Below the pieces are notes generated by a model. That model made no database searches, was not told the origin of the DNA, and worked only from the letters and a program-made list of their open reading frames with translations. DNA of 64,000 nt from Rhizobium mongolense subsp. loessense (GTDB taxonomy: Bacteria; Pseudomonadota; Alphaproteobacteria; Rhizobiales; Rhizobiaceae), in the NCBI RefSeq assembly GCF_900099775.1, contig NZ_FMTM01000007.1, positions 186,001 through 250,000 of the forward strand, written 5' to 3'. Shown piece by piece: positions 54,497-62,691 of this stretch (positions are counted from its first letter, which is position 1; each line of letters starts with the position of its first letter). The position numbers were made by a program, and so were the translations under genes.

Positions 54497-55021
54497 ATCG
54501 ATTCCCTCTTCCAATTCCAGAGCTCCGGAAAAAACCGGAGGACAAAGGGCATACGAATGCTCGCATTGGAACCAGCCGGTGGAGACCCCGGAACCATAGC
54601 AAGCGCTCGATGCGCAAATATTGAACCAACGCCACGACAGCGGCATAGTTCGGCTTTGTCTGCCATGGATTGGAGGGAAAATCCCAACCGCACTTCCGGC
54701 AATGAAGGTGTGCCTCTTCAGTAACCCCGGCTGATGGAAAGCCGGAAGACACCAGAAAGGCCCGCACCGTCGTTGCTTAGGCGTCCTCGCATTTCCCGGT
54801 TGGCCGGAATAGCGACTGGAGGGGTTAGTTCCAGGTACCTTACCGATGACCTCACCTAATCGAGGGTCGGCGGACACCCATGGGCACGTGCGACTTTGGG
54901 CTGAGGACGAGATAAGAATATTCGCAGTCATAATCAAGAATTTTTTTGCCCGTCCTCAAAAAAATAAATTGAACAACTCCGCGCAATTTGTTCAATCTTT
55001 CGCAACAACCGGGAGATTGCC
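54497..55021 (-). promoter_or_regulatory. Structured leader region of the decarboxylase gene (speF-type motif candidate)
   Basis: 525 bases lie between the decarboxylase and divergent LysR genes without a supported gene. The minus-strand transcript can form several hairpins: 54523-54540 (CTCCGG, six A/T, CCGGAG) just before the ribosome binding site, and 54727-54745 (CCGGCT/AGCCGG). A speF RNA motif is known upstream of ornithine decarboxylase genes in alphaproteobacteria, and its place and length of a few hundred bases fit. The exact boundaries and the promoter (near 54840-54960) were not determined. Confidence 0.5.
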
Positions 55022-55915
55022 ATGGACACACTGACGCGAATACGCGCCTTCATCGATGTCGTTGAAGCGGAAGGTTTTTCCGCCGCAGCGCGGCGCACCG
55101 GCCGCTCCAAGGCGCTGCTTTCCAAATATGTGCGCGAGCTGGAAGACGAGTTGGGTGCCCTGCTGCTCAACCGCACCACCCGGCAGTTTTCCATGACCGA
55201 GGCCGGGCATACTTATTACCGCACCGCCTCCGACATTCTGAAGGAGATCGACAACCTCGCCGATCTGGTCCGCGAGAACAACGCACAACTCAAAGGCCGG
55301 CTGAAGATCTCGGTGCCGCGCACCTTTGTCGATGCCGATGTCGGTCAGTCGCTGATCGATTTTGCCAAGGAGAACCCGGACCTGCAGCTGGAAATCGCCG
55401 CAGACGACCGGTTCGTCGATCTGATCGAAGAAGGTTTCGACCTGGCGATCCGCGTCACGAAGCTTGAAGATTCGGGAATGATCGCGCGAAAGATCTCGGA
55501 TTTCCGCGTCCACGTCTGCGCCACGCCGGAGTTTCTCGAGCGCTATCCGGCCCTCGAACATCCGACGGACATTTCCAACGTTCCCTTCATCGTGGATACG
55601 AACTCGCGCACGCAGGCAAGCGTGCGTTTCTACAATCCGGACAGCACGTCCTTCGCCGTCGCGGTTTCCGGACCGATCGAGGTGAACAGCCCGCATGCGA
55701 CATTGCGGGCGGCTCTTTCCGGCATCGGCATTGCGGTCATCCCGGACTTCATCGCTCGCAAGCCGATCGAGGACGGCCGGCTCGTGACGCTGTTCAACGA
55801 CTACATACCTACCGATCGCGGGATTTATGCCGTCTATCCGCATCGGCGCTACCTGCCGGCAAAGGTCCGCATCTTCGTGGATTTCCTCCATGCTTGGTTC
55901 AAGAAGCAGGCTTGA
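55022..55915 (+). CDS. LysR family transcriptional regulator
   Basis: The 297-residue protein has a LysR helix-turn-helix (residues 3-60, with EAEGFSAAARRTGRSKALLS) and a C-terminal effector-binding domain. It starts at ATG 55022 after GGGAGA. It is divergent from the decarboxylase gene by 525 bases and could regulate it, but LysR family members often control unlinked genes too. It resembles the CrgA/DhcR subtype in overall pattern. Confidence 0.9.
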   Translation: MDTLTRIRAFIDVVEAEGFSAAARRTGRSKALLSKYVRELEDELGALLLNRTTRQFSMTEAGHTYYRTASDILKEIDNLADLVRENNAQLKGRLKISVPRTFVDADVGQSLIDFAKENPDLQLEIAADDRFVDLIEEGFDLAIRVTKLEDSGMIARKISDFRVHVCATPEFLERYPALEHPTDISNVPFIVDTNSRTQASVRFYNPDSTSFAVAVSGPIEVNSPHATLRAALSGIGIAVIPDFIARKPIEDGRLVTLFNDYIPTDRGIYAVYPHRRYLPAKVRIFVDFLHAWFKKQA

Positions 55916-56017
55916 AGCCGGCCTGATTCACTTTGCCGCCTTGAAGTAGGTCCCAATTCCGTCCCATTCTCCGGCAAGAAGACACCAACCGATTTGGGCA
56001 GAGCGGTAACCCGACAC

Positions 56018-56659
56018 ATGAAGAAATCCACTTACGTGATGGCCGCGCTAATCTTGCTTGCGCCAGCCGCGGCCATGGCACACCCGCATATTTTCGTGGA
56101 AGCTCGGCTCGAAGTCGTGTCGGCGCCCGATGGGAGCGTTCAGGAGTTGCGTAACGTCTGGCGTTTCGACGAGGTATTCTCCTCGTCCGTCGTCATGGAT
56201 TTCGACAAGAACACCGATCTGAAGCTGGAGCCGAACGAGCTCGCCGAAGTCGGCAAGACTGTCCGGGAGTCGCTCTCGGACTACGACTACTACATGAATC
56301 TGACGATCGACGGGAAGAACGTGACCGTACAGAAGCCGGACATCATTCACGTCGACTACAAGGAAGGTCAGCTTCTGATGTTCTTTGCGGTAAAGCCTGC
56401 GCAGAAGATGCCACTGAAGGGCAAACTGACCTTCGGCGTCTACGACCCCACGCTCTACACTTCGATCGACTTCCCGACGGACAAGGAGCTGGCAACGGTC
56501 GGGGACGGCTTCAAGAACTGCAAGCATGATGTGCTGCGGCCGGATGCCGACCAGGTGATTTCTCAAAACAAGCAGTCGCTGACCGACGCTTTCTTCAACG
56601 ATCCCACCGGCACCGACATGTCCAAGCTCTTTGCCACCAAGCTGGAGGTTTCATGCTGA
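56018..56659 (+). CDS. DUF1007 family periplasmic protein
   Basis: The 213-residue product has a signal peptide ending near PAAAMA, then HPHIFVEARLEV, characteristic of DUF1007. The family is commonly found with nickel/cobalt transporters. The next gene, a NicO-type transporter, overlaps by seven bases, so the pair is co-translated. A likely role is periplasmic metal handling, inferred from context only. The ATG at 56018 has weak upstream signal; the TTG at 55994 is possible. Confidence 0.85.
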   Translation: MKKSTYVMAALILLAPAAAMAHPHIFVEARLEVVSAPDGSVQELRNVWRFDEVFSSSVVMDFDKNTDLKLEPNELAEVGKTVRESLSDYDYYMNLTIDGKNVTVQKPDIIHVDYKEGQLLMFFAVKPAQKMPLKGKLTFGVYDPTLYTSIDFPTDKELATVGDGFKNCKHDVLRPDADQVISQNKQSLTDAFFNDPTGTDMSKLFATKLEVSC

Positions 56660-57726
56660 AACGGAACGCTTTGCTGTTCCTCCCAATCGCCGCAATTGCA
56701 CTGCTTGCGCTCATGAACGTGGCGCATGCGCAATCACCGCTCGGGATTGGAACTGCGGAGCCGAGTTTCCAGCCGACAGGCGGACCGCTGGCGCCGCTGC
56801 TTGCCTACATCAATTACGAACAGCAGGCCTTTTACCGCGCGCTGACGGATGCCCTGAAGGCAATGCGTGAAGACCCGTGGCAGCTTGCGTCGCTGATCGG
56901 CCTTTCCTTCGCCTATGGCGTCTTCCATGCGGCCGGTCCTGGACATGGCAAGGCCGTGATCTCCTCCTACATGATCGCCAACGAAATCGAGCTGAAGCGC
57001 GGGGTAGTGATCTCCTTCATCTCAGCCTTCGTTCAGGGCGCAGTGGCTGTGGCGCTCGTCGGCGGTGCCTGGCTTATCCTGCGTGGCAGCGGAATAACGC
57101 TGACGCAGGCGACGAATGCGATGGAGATCACAAGCTTCGTCATGGTCATCGCCTTCGGTGGTTGGCTGCTCTTTCGCAAACTGCGTTCGATGATCGGCGG
57201 CCTGCCAAAGCGTGAAGTCGTGGAAACATCGGCCGGTCCGGTCAGCATGATGCTCGACTGGAAGGATAATGAAAGCCGCAGGGAAGCCTATGCCTTCGGC
57301 GAGAAGCAGGCACGCAAGGCTGGGCACAACTTCGTCTCCGGCATGGCCTGCGAAACCTGCGGCCGCTCTCATGCGCCGGACCCGTCGCTGCTGGGCGGCG
57401 ACAAATTCAGCATTCGGGAAGCCTGGTCTGCCATCGTTGCAGTCGGCCTTCGCCCCTGCTCGGGCGCGCTGCTCGTCATGACCTTTTCGCTGCTGAACGG
57501 CCTTTATCTCGGTGGCATTCTTTCCGTGCTCGCCATGTCGCTTGGCACGGCCATCACCGTCGCCGTCCTCGCGATCCTTGCCGTCACCGCCAAAGGCACC
57601 GCCGTCCGCATCTCCGGCCCTGGCTCAGCGAAATCGATCTGGATTGGCAACGCGATCGAAATCCTGGGCGCCGTCCTGGTGATTTGCATGGGCGTTCTGC
57701 TGCTGGGCGCCTCGCTTCAGGGGTAG
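56653..57726 (+). CDS. Nickel/cobalt transporter, NicO/RcnA family
   Basis: The 357-residue membrane protein has about six to seven helices after an N-terminal signal-like helix. The family motif HAAGPGHGKAVISSY and the conserved GLRPCSGALLVMTF are present. A hydrophilic loop (about residues 185-245) contains two cysteines in ACETCGRSH, a possible metal site. NicO proteins mostly export Ni or Co, some import. The gene overlaps the DUF1007 gene by seven bases. The metal and direction are unresolved. Confidence 0.88.
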   Translation: MLKRNALLFLPIAAIALLALMNVAHAQSPLGIGTAEPSFQPTGGPLAPLLAYINYEQQAFYRALTDALKAMREDPWQLASLIGLSFAYGVFHAAGPGHGKAVISSYMIANEIELKRGVVISFISAFVQGAVAVALVGGAWLILRGSGITLTQATNAMEITSFVMVIAFGGWLLFRKLRSMIGGLPKREVVETSAGPVSMMLDWKDNESRREAYAFGEKQARKAGHNFVSGMACETCGRSHAPDPSLLGGDKFSIREAWSAIVAVGLRPCSGALLVMTFSLLNGLYLGGILSVLAMSLGTAITVAVLAILAVTAKGTAVRISGPGSAKSIWIGNAIEILGAVLVICMGVLLLGASLQG

Positions 57727-57730
57727 GCTC

Positions 57731-57937
57731 TTATTTCCCCCTGCCTCGCTGATAGTGCGCCCTCAGCCAGAATATCGCGAAGAAGCCGAGCAGGAGCGCC
57801 GCGCCGGCAATGACTGCAAGCACGGGTGAATAGCTGGCGATCCAAAGAACGAGCGTCGGCAGGAAATAGATGACCAGTCCCGCGCAAATGAGGATGGTCG
57901 CGGCGGCGATCGCCTGAGAGCGGCTTTCGGGGCTCAT
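57731..57937 (-). CDS. Small two-helix membrane protein
   Basis: The 68-residue product has two hydrophobic helices (about residues 10-30 and 37-57) and a basic end (AHYQRGRGK). No named family was recognised. The ATG at 57937 overlaps the stop of the upstream acetyltransferase gene by four bases (ATGA), so it is likely translated by coupling. It ends close to the convergent metal transporter gene. Confidence 0.65.
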   Translation of the reverse strand: MSPESRSQAIAAATILICAGLVIYFLPTLVLWIASYSPVLAVIAGAALLLGFFAIFWLRAHYQRGRGK

Positions 57938-58626
57938 GCGAGCCTTTCCTTTTCAAGATCGGAACGGATATCCTGCAGGCGCCGACGCTGCTTGCCTTCA
58001 GCATCGAAGTTCTCCGGCGAAAGCCAGGTCTCGAAAGCTTCCCTGATCAGCGGCCACTCGCTGTCGATCATCGAGAACCAAGCCGTGTCGCGGTTGCGGC
58101 GCTTTGAGATCATATGCTGACGAAAGACACCCTCGAACCTGAAGCCGTAGCGCGTGGCCGTCGTCTTGCTGGCCTCGTTGTTGTTGTCGCACTTCCATTC
58201 GTAACGGCGGTACCCGAGGCCCTCGAAGACATGCTTGGCCATCAGGTAATGTGCCTCGGTGGAAAGCGGCGAACGCTTCATATCCGGACCGTGCGCCACG
58301 CCGCCGATTTCGACGACGCCGTTGGCCGGGTCGGCACGCATATAATTGGCCATGCCGACGATCCTGCCGATGGCAGTGTCGCGGAAGACGTGGGTGAGCC
58401 AGCCAGACTTGGTATGGGCGTTCTCAAGCCAGTTGGCGAAATCGTCGATGCCGGTGAAATCGTCCTGCGCGAAGTAGAGAAGCAGTGGATTGATGCCCAT
58501 GCCGCCGAGGCCGTCCCAGAGCGCCTGAAGGTGCTCCGCGCGGACATAGGGCTCGACCGTCACGTAGCGCCCCTCCAGTCTCACATAATCAGGTGCCGGC
58601 ACCTTGAAATTCGATAGATCGCGCAT
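57934..58626 (-). CDS. GNAT family N-acetyltransferase (RimJ/RimL-like)
   Basis: The 230-residue product has the RimJ/RimL-type pattern, with YLMAKHVFEGLGYRRYEWKC, NNNEASKTTATRYGFRFEG and FSMIDSEWP. Members acetylate N-termini of proteins or small molecules. The ATG at 58626 has AGAGGAG five bases upstream. The long open frame upstream is antisense to the DUF533 gene's neighbourhood and not coding. It overlaps the downstream small membrane protein by four bases. Confidence 0.87.
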   Translation of the reverse strand: MRDLSNFKVPAPDYVRLEGRYVTVEPYVRAEHLQALWDGLGGMGINPLLLYFAQDDFTGIDDFANWLENAHTKSGWLTHVFRDTAIGRIVGMANYMRADPANGVVEIGGVAHGPDMKRSPLSTEAHYLMAKHVFEGLGYRRYEWKCDNNNEASKTTATRYGFRFEGVFRQHMISKRRNRDTAWFSMIDSEWPLIREAFETWLSPENFDAEGKQRRRLQDIRSDLEKERLA

Positions 58627-58691
58627 GCTCACTCCTCTCATCGGAAGAGTGGGATAGGCCAGCCGCCTTGGAAAGGCAACCAGCCTGCATG

Positions 58692-59411
58692 TCACCGTGA
58701 CAAGGAAACCTTGGCGGAGGAAACCGTTGCTTCGATGTGGTCCACAAGCGCATCGGCAAGGCCAAGACGGCCGGCAAGAAGATCGAGATAGCCGCGTTCG
58801 GCCCGCGAGTCCGGCTCGATCGTCAGGCGCGAAGCCGTATAGAGCTCGACTTTCTGTTCCTCCGTAGTGGCGGCGGCGACCAGCGCGTCGAGATCGGTCG
58901 GCGAGGCAAGCTCGTGCTCGATGAAGGACGCGGCTTCGCCGGTGACGTCGGCGGCCCTCATCTTGTCCATGATGTGCGCTCGCTCGGCGTCGTCGATATG
59001 TCCGTCTGCTTTGGCCGCCGCGATCATGGCGCGGATCAGCACGAGGGCAAATTCGTTGCTGCCAGCAGGCGAAGCCGGACCGAAACCGGAGTCCGCGGGT
59101 GCCGGCAGAAGAACCGGCGTTGAAGGCGGAGGGGCATCCGAAGGCGTGGCAGGTGCCTGGCCCGCCTGGTAATTCTTGTAGGCCTGGTATCCGAGGCCGG
59201 CGATAGCTGCGAGCCCGCCGATTGCCAGCGCGTTGCCGGCAATGTTGCGGCCCGTCTTCGTTCCGAGCAATGCGGTCGCCAGCGCTCCGGCTTTCCACGG
59301 ATTATCCTTGGCCAACTGGACGGCATCACCGGCCCGGTTGCGGACACTTCCGCCGACGCCCGGTATTTGCGACCCCAGGAACTGGTCAAGAAGCTTCTTC
59401 GCGTCGAACAT
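58692..59411 (-). CDS. DUF533/TerB-like protein
   Basis: The 239-residue product has a Gly/Ala-rich N-terminus with a hydrophobic segment (ALAIGGLAAIAGLGYQAY), a proline-rich linker (about 85-105), and a TerB-like helical domain (about 115-235, with AMIAAAKADGHIDDAERAHI) as in YebE. The DGHIDDAE segment resembles a metal-binding loop. Likely membrane-associated. Function is unknown. The ATG at 59411 has GGGAG upstream. It lies 65 bases upstream of the acetyltransferase gene. Confidence 0.85.
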   Translation of the reverse strand: MFDAKKLLDQFLGSQIPGVGGSVRNRAGDAVQLAKDNPWKAGALATALLGTKTGRNIAGNALAIGGLAAIAGLGYQAYKNYQAGQAPATPSDAPPPSTPVLLPAPADSGFGPASPAGSNEFALVLIRAMIAAAKADGHIDDAERAHIMDKMRAADVTGEAASFIEHELASPTDLDALVAAATTEEQKVELYTASRLTIEPDSRAERGYLDLLAGRLGLADALVDHIEATVSSAKVSLSR

Positions 59412-59470
59412 CCTTCATCGTCTCCCTGTTGAGGCAGACCTGAAGATAGGAAGCGGAACGGCAATTACAA

Positions 59471-59492
59471 ATGCCGGCGAAACCGCCGGCAT
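59471..59492 (-). terminator. Rho-independent terminator of the KDPG aldolase gene
   Basis: On the minus strand a perfect 8-bp stem (59471-59478 with 59485-59492) closes a six-base loop, ending in ATTTGT. It lies 22 bases after the eda stop. Confidence 0.65.
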
Positions 59493-59513
59493 CCTGAAGC
59501 GATCAGGAAAACG

Positions 59514-60152
59514 TCAGGCCTTCAGCGCAGCCGCTTCCGAGGCGAGCTTGGTGATGCCTTGCCAATCGCCCGCAGCGACAAGTTCCTTCGGCGCCACCCA
59601 GGAGCCGCCAACGCAGATGACGTTCGGCAGCGACAGGTAATCATTGGCGTTTTTTAGCGAAATGCCACCGGTCGGGCAGAAGACCGTGCCGGCGAGCGGC
59701 GAGGAAAGGGCCTTGAGATATGCGGCACCGCCCGCCTGCTCGGCCGGGAAGAATTTCAACACCTGGTAGCCTTCTTCGCGAAGCGCCATGACTTCGCTTG
59801 CCGTAGCAGCGCCCGGCAGCAGCGGAACGGGCGACGCCGAAGCGGCATCGAGCAGTTCTTGCGTGGCCCCCGGGCTGACGACGAACTTCGAGCCGGCAGC
59901 AACGGCCGCATCCCACTGCTGGGCATTCAGGATCGTGCCTGCGCCGACTTCTGCACCTTCGACTTCCTGCGCAACGGCACGGACCGTATCGAGTGCTGCA
60001 GGCGTGCGCATGGTGATCTCGATCGCCTTCAGGCCGCCCGCGACCAGCGCACGCGCCAGCGAAACGCCGGACTTCACGTCATCGACGATAAGCACCGGAA
60101 CAACGGGCTGGAGTTTGAGGATGGAAAGGAGCTTTTCTGTCTTCTCGCCCAT
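59514..60152 (-). CDS. eda: 2-dehydro-3-deoxy-phosphogluconate aldolase
   Basis: The 212-residue class I aldolase splits KDPG into pyruvate and glyceraldehyde-3-phosphate, the last step of the Entner-Doudoroff path. Catalytic Glu45 (AIEITMRTP) and Schiff-base Lys133 (VLKFFPAEQ) are present, as is FCPTGGIS. Length and residue numbering match E. coli Eda. The ATG at 60152 follows AAGGAA. The gene is alone here; edd and zwf are not in the window. Confidence 0.95.
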   Translation of the reverse strand: MGEKTEKLLSILKLQPVVPVLIVDDVKSGVSLARALVAGGLKAIEITMRTPAALDTVRAVAQEVEGAEVGAGTILNAQQWDAAVAAGSKFVVSPGATQELLDAASASPVPLLPGAATASEVMALREEGYQVLKFFPAEQAGGAAYLKALSSPLAGTVFCPTGGISLKNANDYLSLPNVICVGGSWVAPKELVAAGDWQGITKLASEAAALKA

Positions 60153-60303
60153 GGCCGCACGGTTCCTTAAACGATTGAATTGGGCTCCCGAATACCTCTA
60201 TGGACCTGCTTTGTCGAGACAAAACAGATGCGGTAAGAAGATGGGTATCACTCCCGGGAGTTTTACGTTACGGTACGGCGATCGTCACAAAAGGTTCACT
60301 GAA

Positions 60304-60792
60304 ATGGCGAAAGAGATCGAGCGGAAATTTCTGGTACGCAACGACGGCTGGCGCGCCAAGGCCGAGACGAAATCGATCCTCAGACAGGGTTACATCGCCT
60401 CGATGGACGACCGGTCCGTGCGTGTGCGCATCCTTGATGGAAAGCGCGCGCGGCTGACGATCAAGATCGGCCGCAGTACCGTGACCCGCGACGAGTTCGA
60501 ATACGAGATCCCCGTTTCTGACGCCGAAGAGCTGATGCAGAGCACCATTGGCCTGGTGATCGAAAAGACGCGCTACCGCGTGCCGCATGACAGCTTCGTG
60601 TGGGAAGTCGATGTCTTTGCCGGCGCGCATCGCGGTTTGGTGATCGCTGAGGTGGAGATGAAGTCCGAGAATGACGATCCCTCCCGCCCGGCCTGGCTTG
60701 GCCGCGAAGTGACCGGCGATTTCCGCTATTCCAACCAAGCGCTCGCGACCGAATTCGAGTACGATCAGGATGCCCTTTCGCATACGGCCTGA
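60304..60792 (+). CDS. CYTH domain protein (triphosphate tunnel metalloenzyme)
   Basis: The 162-residue product begins with the hallmark EIERKFLV (ExExK) and has the charged tunnel strand residues. CYTH proteins hydrolyse triphosphates such as inorganic triphosphate, or make cAMP in a few cases. The ATG at 60304 has AAGGT eight bases upstream; the open frame before it lies antisense to the eda gene. It overlaps the CHAD gene by 23 bases, so the pair is co-translated. Confidence 0.92.
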   Translation: MAKEIERKFLVRNDGWRAKAETKSILRQGYIASMDDRSVRVRILDGKRARLTIKIGRSTVTRDEFEYEIPVSDAEELMQSTIGLVIEKTRYRVPHDSFVWEVDVFAGAHRGLVIAEVEMKSENDDPSRPAWLGREVTGDFRYSNQALATEFEYDQDALSHTA

Positions 60793-61678
60793 TTTCGATT
60801 TCACCGATCAGTTCCGAAGAGTGGCAACGGACCAGCTGGAACGTGCCATTACCGTTCTCGAGCAGCGGCCGGACGGCGCGCATGCGGCGGTCCATGGTTT
60901 TCGCAAGAACGTAAAGCGGCTGCGCTCTCTTTACCGGCTCGTTGCGAAAGAAGCGCCTGACTTTCAGAAGCGACAAAATGCCAGGCTGCGCGATGCCGCA
61001 AAATCGCTTTCATCGATCCGGGACGCAGCAGCCCTGATCGGCACTGCCGAATATTTGCAGAAAGGCGCCCGCGGTGACGCAGAGAGCGAGGCGCTCAGCC
61101 GCATCGTCACCATTCTGCAATCACGGCGTGACTGGATGGTGGAGGCCGAAAGCGGCCTTGAACAGAAACTTCACGACACCGCCGTCTCGCTGAAGGACGC
61201 GATCACCGCAGTCGATAAGGTTTCTTTCAAGAGCAACCAGCGCAGAAACGCCCGCATGCTCGCCAAAAGCTGGCAGCGAACTTTGCGAAGAGCGCGGACA
61301 GCGCTCGATGCATGCCGCGATACGGCAGCGGTCGAGGATTTTCATGAACTGCGCAAACGAACCTATGACTACCGGCTCTATCACGCGCTGCTGCGCAATC
61401 TGTGGCCCGCCGCGATGAAGGCGAAGCAAGATGCAGCCAAGGATCTCGCAGAGCGGCTCGGCCACGTCAACGATCTCTCGGTGCTTTCGCAACTGGTTGA
61501 GGCCGAGCCGCAGCTCTTTACGCGCAATGAAGATCTCGCCCACCTGCTCGATGCCATCATCTTCCGCCAGCAGGAAGAGCGGCAAAGCGCGCTCGCCGAC
61601 GCCGGCCGCGTCTTTGCCGACAAACCGCAAGACGAGGCGAACCGGATTGAAGCCCTCTGGCTGTTGAGCCCGAACTGA
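60770..61678 (+). CDS. CHAD domain protein
   Basis: The 302-residue alpha-helical protein has the CHAD pattern of conserved histidines, arginines and lysines, e.g. AAVHGFRKNVKRLRSLYRL and EDFHELRKRTYDYRLYHALL. CHAD proteins bind inorganic polyphosphate and localise to its granules. Pairing with a CYTH enzyme is widespread and suggests a role in polyphosphate metabolism. ATG at 60770; it overlaps the CYTH gene by 23 bases. Confidence 0.92.
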   Translation: MPFRIRPDFDFTDQFRRVATDQLERAITVLEQRPDGAHAAVHGFRKNVKRLRSLYRLVAKEAPDFQKRQNARLRDAAKSLSSIRDAAALIGTAEYLQKGARGDAESEALSRIVTILQSRRDWMVEAESGLEQKLHDTAVSLKDAITAVDKVSFKSNQRRNARMLAKSWQRTLRRARTALDACRDTAAVEDFHELRKRTYDYRLYHALLRNLWPAAMKAKQDAAKDLAERLGHVNDLSVLSQLVEAEPQLFTRNEDLAHLLDAIIFRQQEERQSALADAGRVFADKPQDEANRIEALWLLSPN

Positions 61679-61759
61679 ATTCGACAAGCGCCGAGGCGTC
61701 GCTGCGGGCCGCAATGGCAACGCTTGCGCGAAAACGCTTCAGACTGTATTTCAGCGCGC

Positions 61760-62689
61760 ATGACCGACAGCATCAATCACACCAGCCCGTTCCTCGTGGC
61801 GGCGCTTTATCATTTTGTTTCCGTGCCGCGCTTCGAAAGCCTGTGCGCGCCCCTGCAGACGCTTTGCGAAGAAAACGGCGTGAAGGGAACACTGCTCCTG
61901 GCGCATGAGGGTATCAACGGGACGATCGCCGGGCCGGATGCTGGCATCGAAATAGTGCTCGCCTACCTGCGGGCGCAGCCGGAATTCAACGCCCTGGAGC
62001 ACAAGGAAAGCCGCGCATCCAAAATGCCTTTCCTGCGCATGAAGGTGAAACTCAAAAAAGAGATCGTCACGATGGGCGTCGACAATATCGACCCCAACAA
62101 GGTGGTTGGGACCTATGTGCTGCCGCAGGATTGGAACGCCCTGATTTCCGATCCCGACACCATCGTCATCGACACGCGCAACGACTACGAAACGGCGATC
62201 GGCACCTTCCGTGGCGCCGTCGATCCGAAAACCAAGACCTTCCGCGAGTTTCCCGAATGGGTGCGCCAAAACACCGGCCTGCACAACAAGCCGAAGATCG
62301 CCATGTACTGCACCGGTGGTATCCGCTGCGAAAAGGCGACGGCTTTCATGAAGGAGCAGGGTTTTGAGGAGGTCTACCACCTCAAGGGCGGCATCTTGAA
62401 ATATCTGGAGGAAGTTCCGCAGGAGGAAAGTCTGTGGGATGGCGCCTGTTTCGTCTTCGACGAGCGGGTGTCGGTCGAGCACGGACTGAAGGAAGGCGAC
62501 CACAAGCTCTGCCATGCCTGCCGCAATCCGATCACCGCAGAAGAGATCACGTCGCCGCTTTACGAGGAAGGCGTTTCCTGCAGCAACTGCTATTACACGC
62601 GCACTGAAGACGACCGACTGCGCTATCGCCAGCGGCAACTGCAGATCGCGCTTGCCAAGAAACGCGGCCAGAGGCACATCGGGACCTAG
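61760..62689 (+). CDS. trhO: tRNA uridine(34) hydroxylase, rhodanese family
   Basis: The 309-residue product has an N-terminal acylphosphatase-like domain (about residues 8-100) and a rhodanese domain with active Cys184 in YCTGGIRC. A C-terminal cysteine cluster (CHACRNP and CSNCYY) probably binds zinc. TrhO (YceA) hydroxylates uridine 34 of tRNA together with prephenate-linked enzymes in E. coli. Start ATG 61760 gives MTDSINHTSPF; the TTG at 61724 is less likely. Confidence 0.9.
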   Translation: MTDSINHTSPFLVAALYHFVSVPRFESLCAPLQTLCEENGVKGTLLLAHEGINGTIAGPDAGIEIVLAYLRAQPEFNALEHKESRASKMPFLRMKVKLKKEIVTMGVDNIDPNKVVGTYVLPQDWNALISDPDTIVIDTRNDYETAIGTFRGAVDPKTKTFREFPEWVRQNTGLHNKPKIAMYCTGGIRCEKATAFMKEQGFEEVYHLKGGILKYLEEVPQEESLWDGACFVFDERVSVEHGLKEGDHKLCHACRNPITAEEITSPLYEEGVSCSNCYYTRTEDDRLRYRQRQLQIALAKKRGQRHIGT

Positions 62690-62691
62690 GT

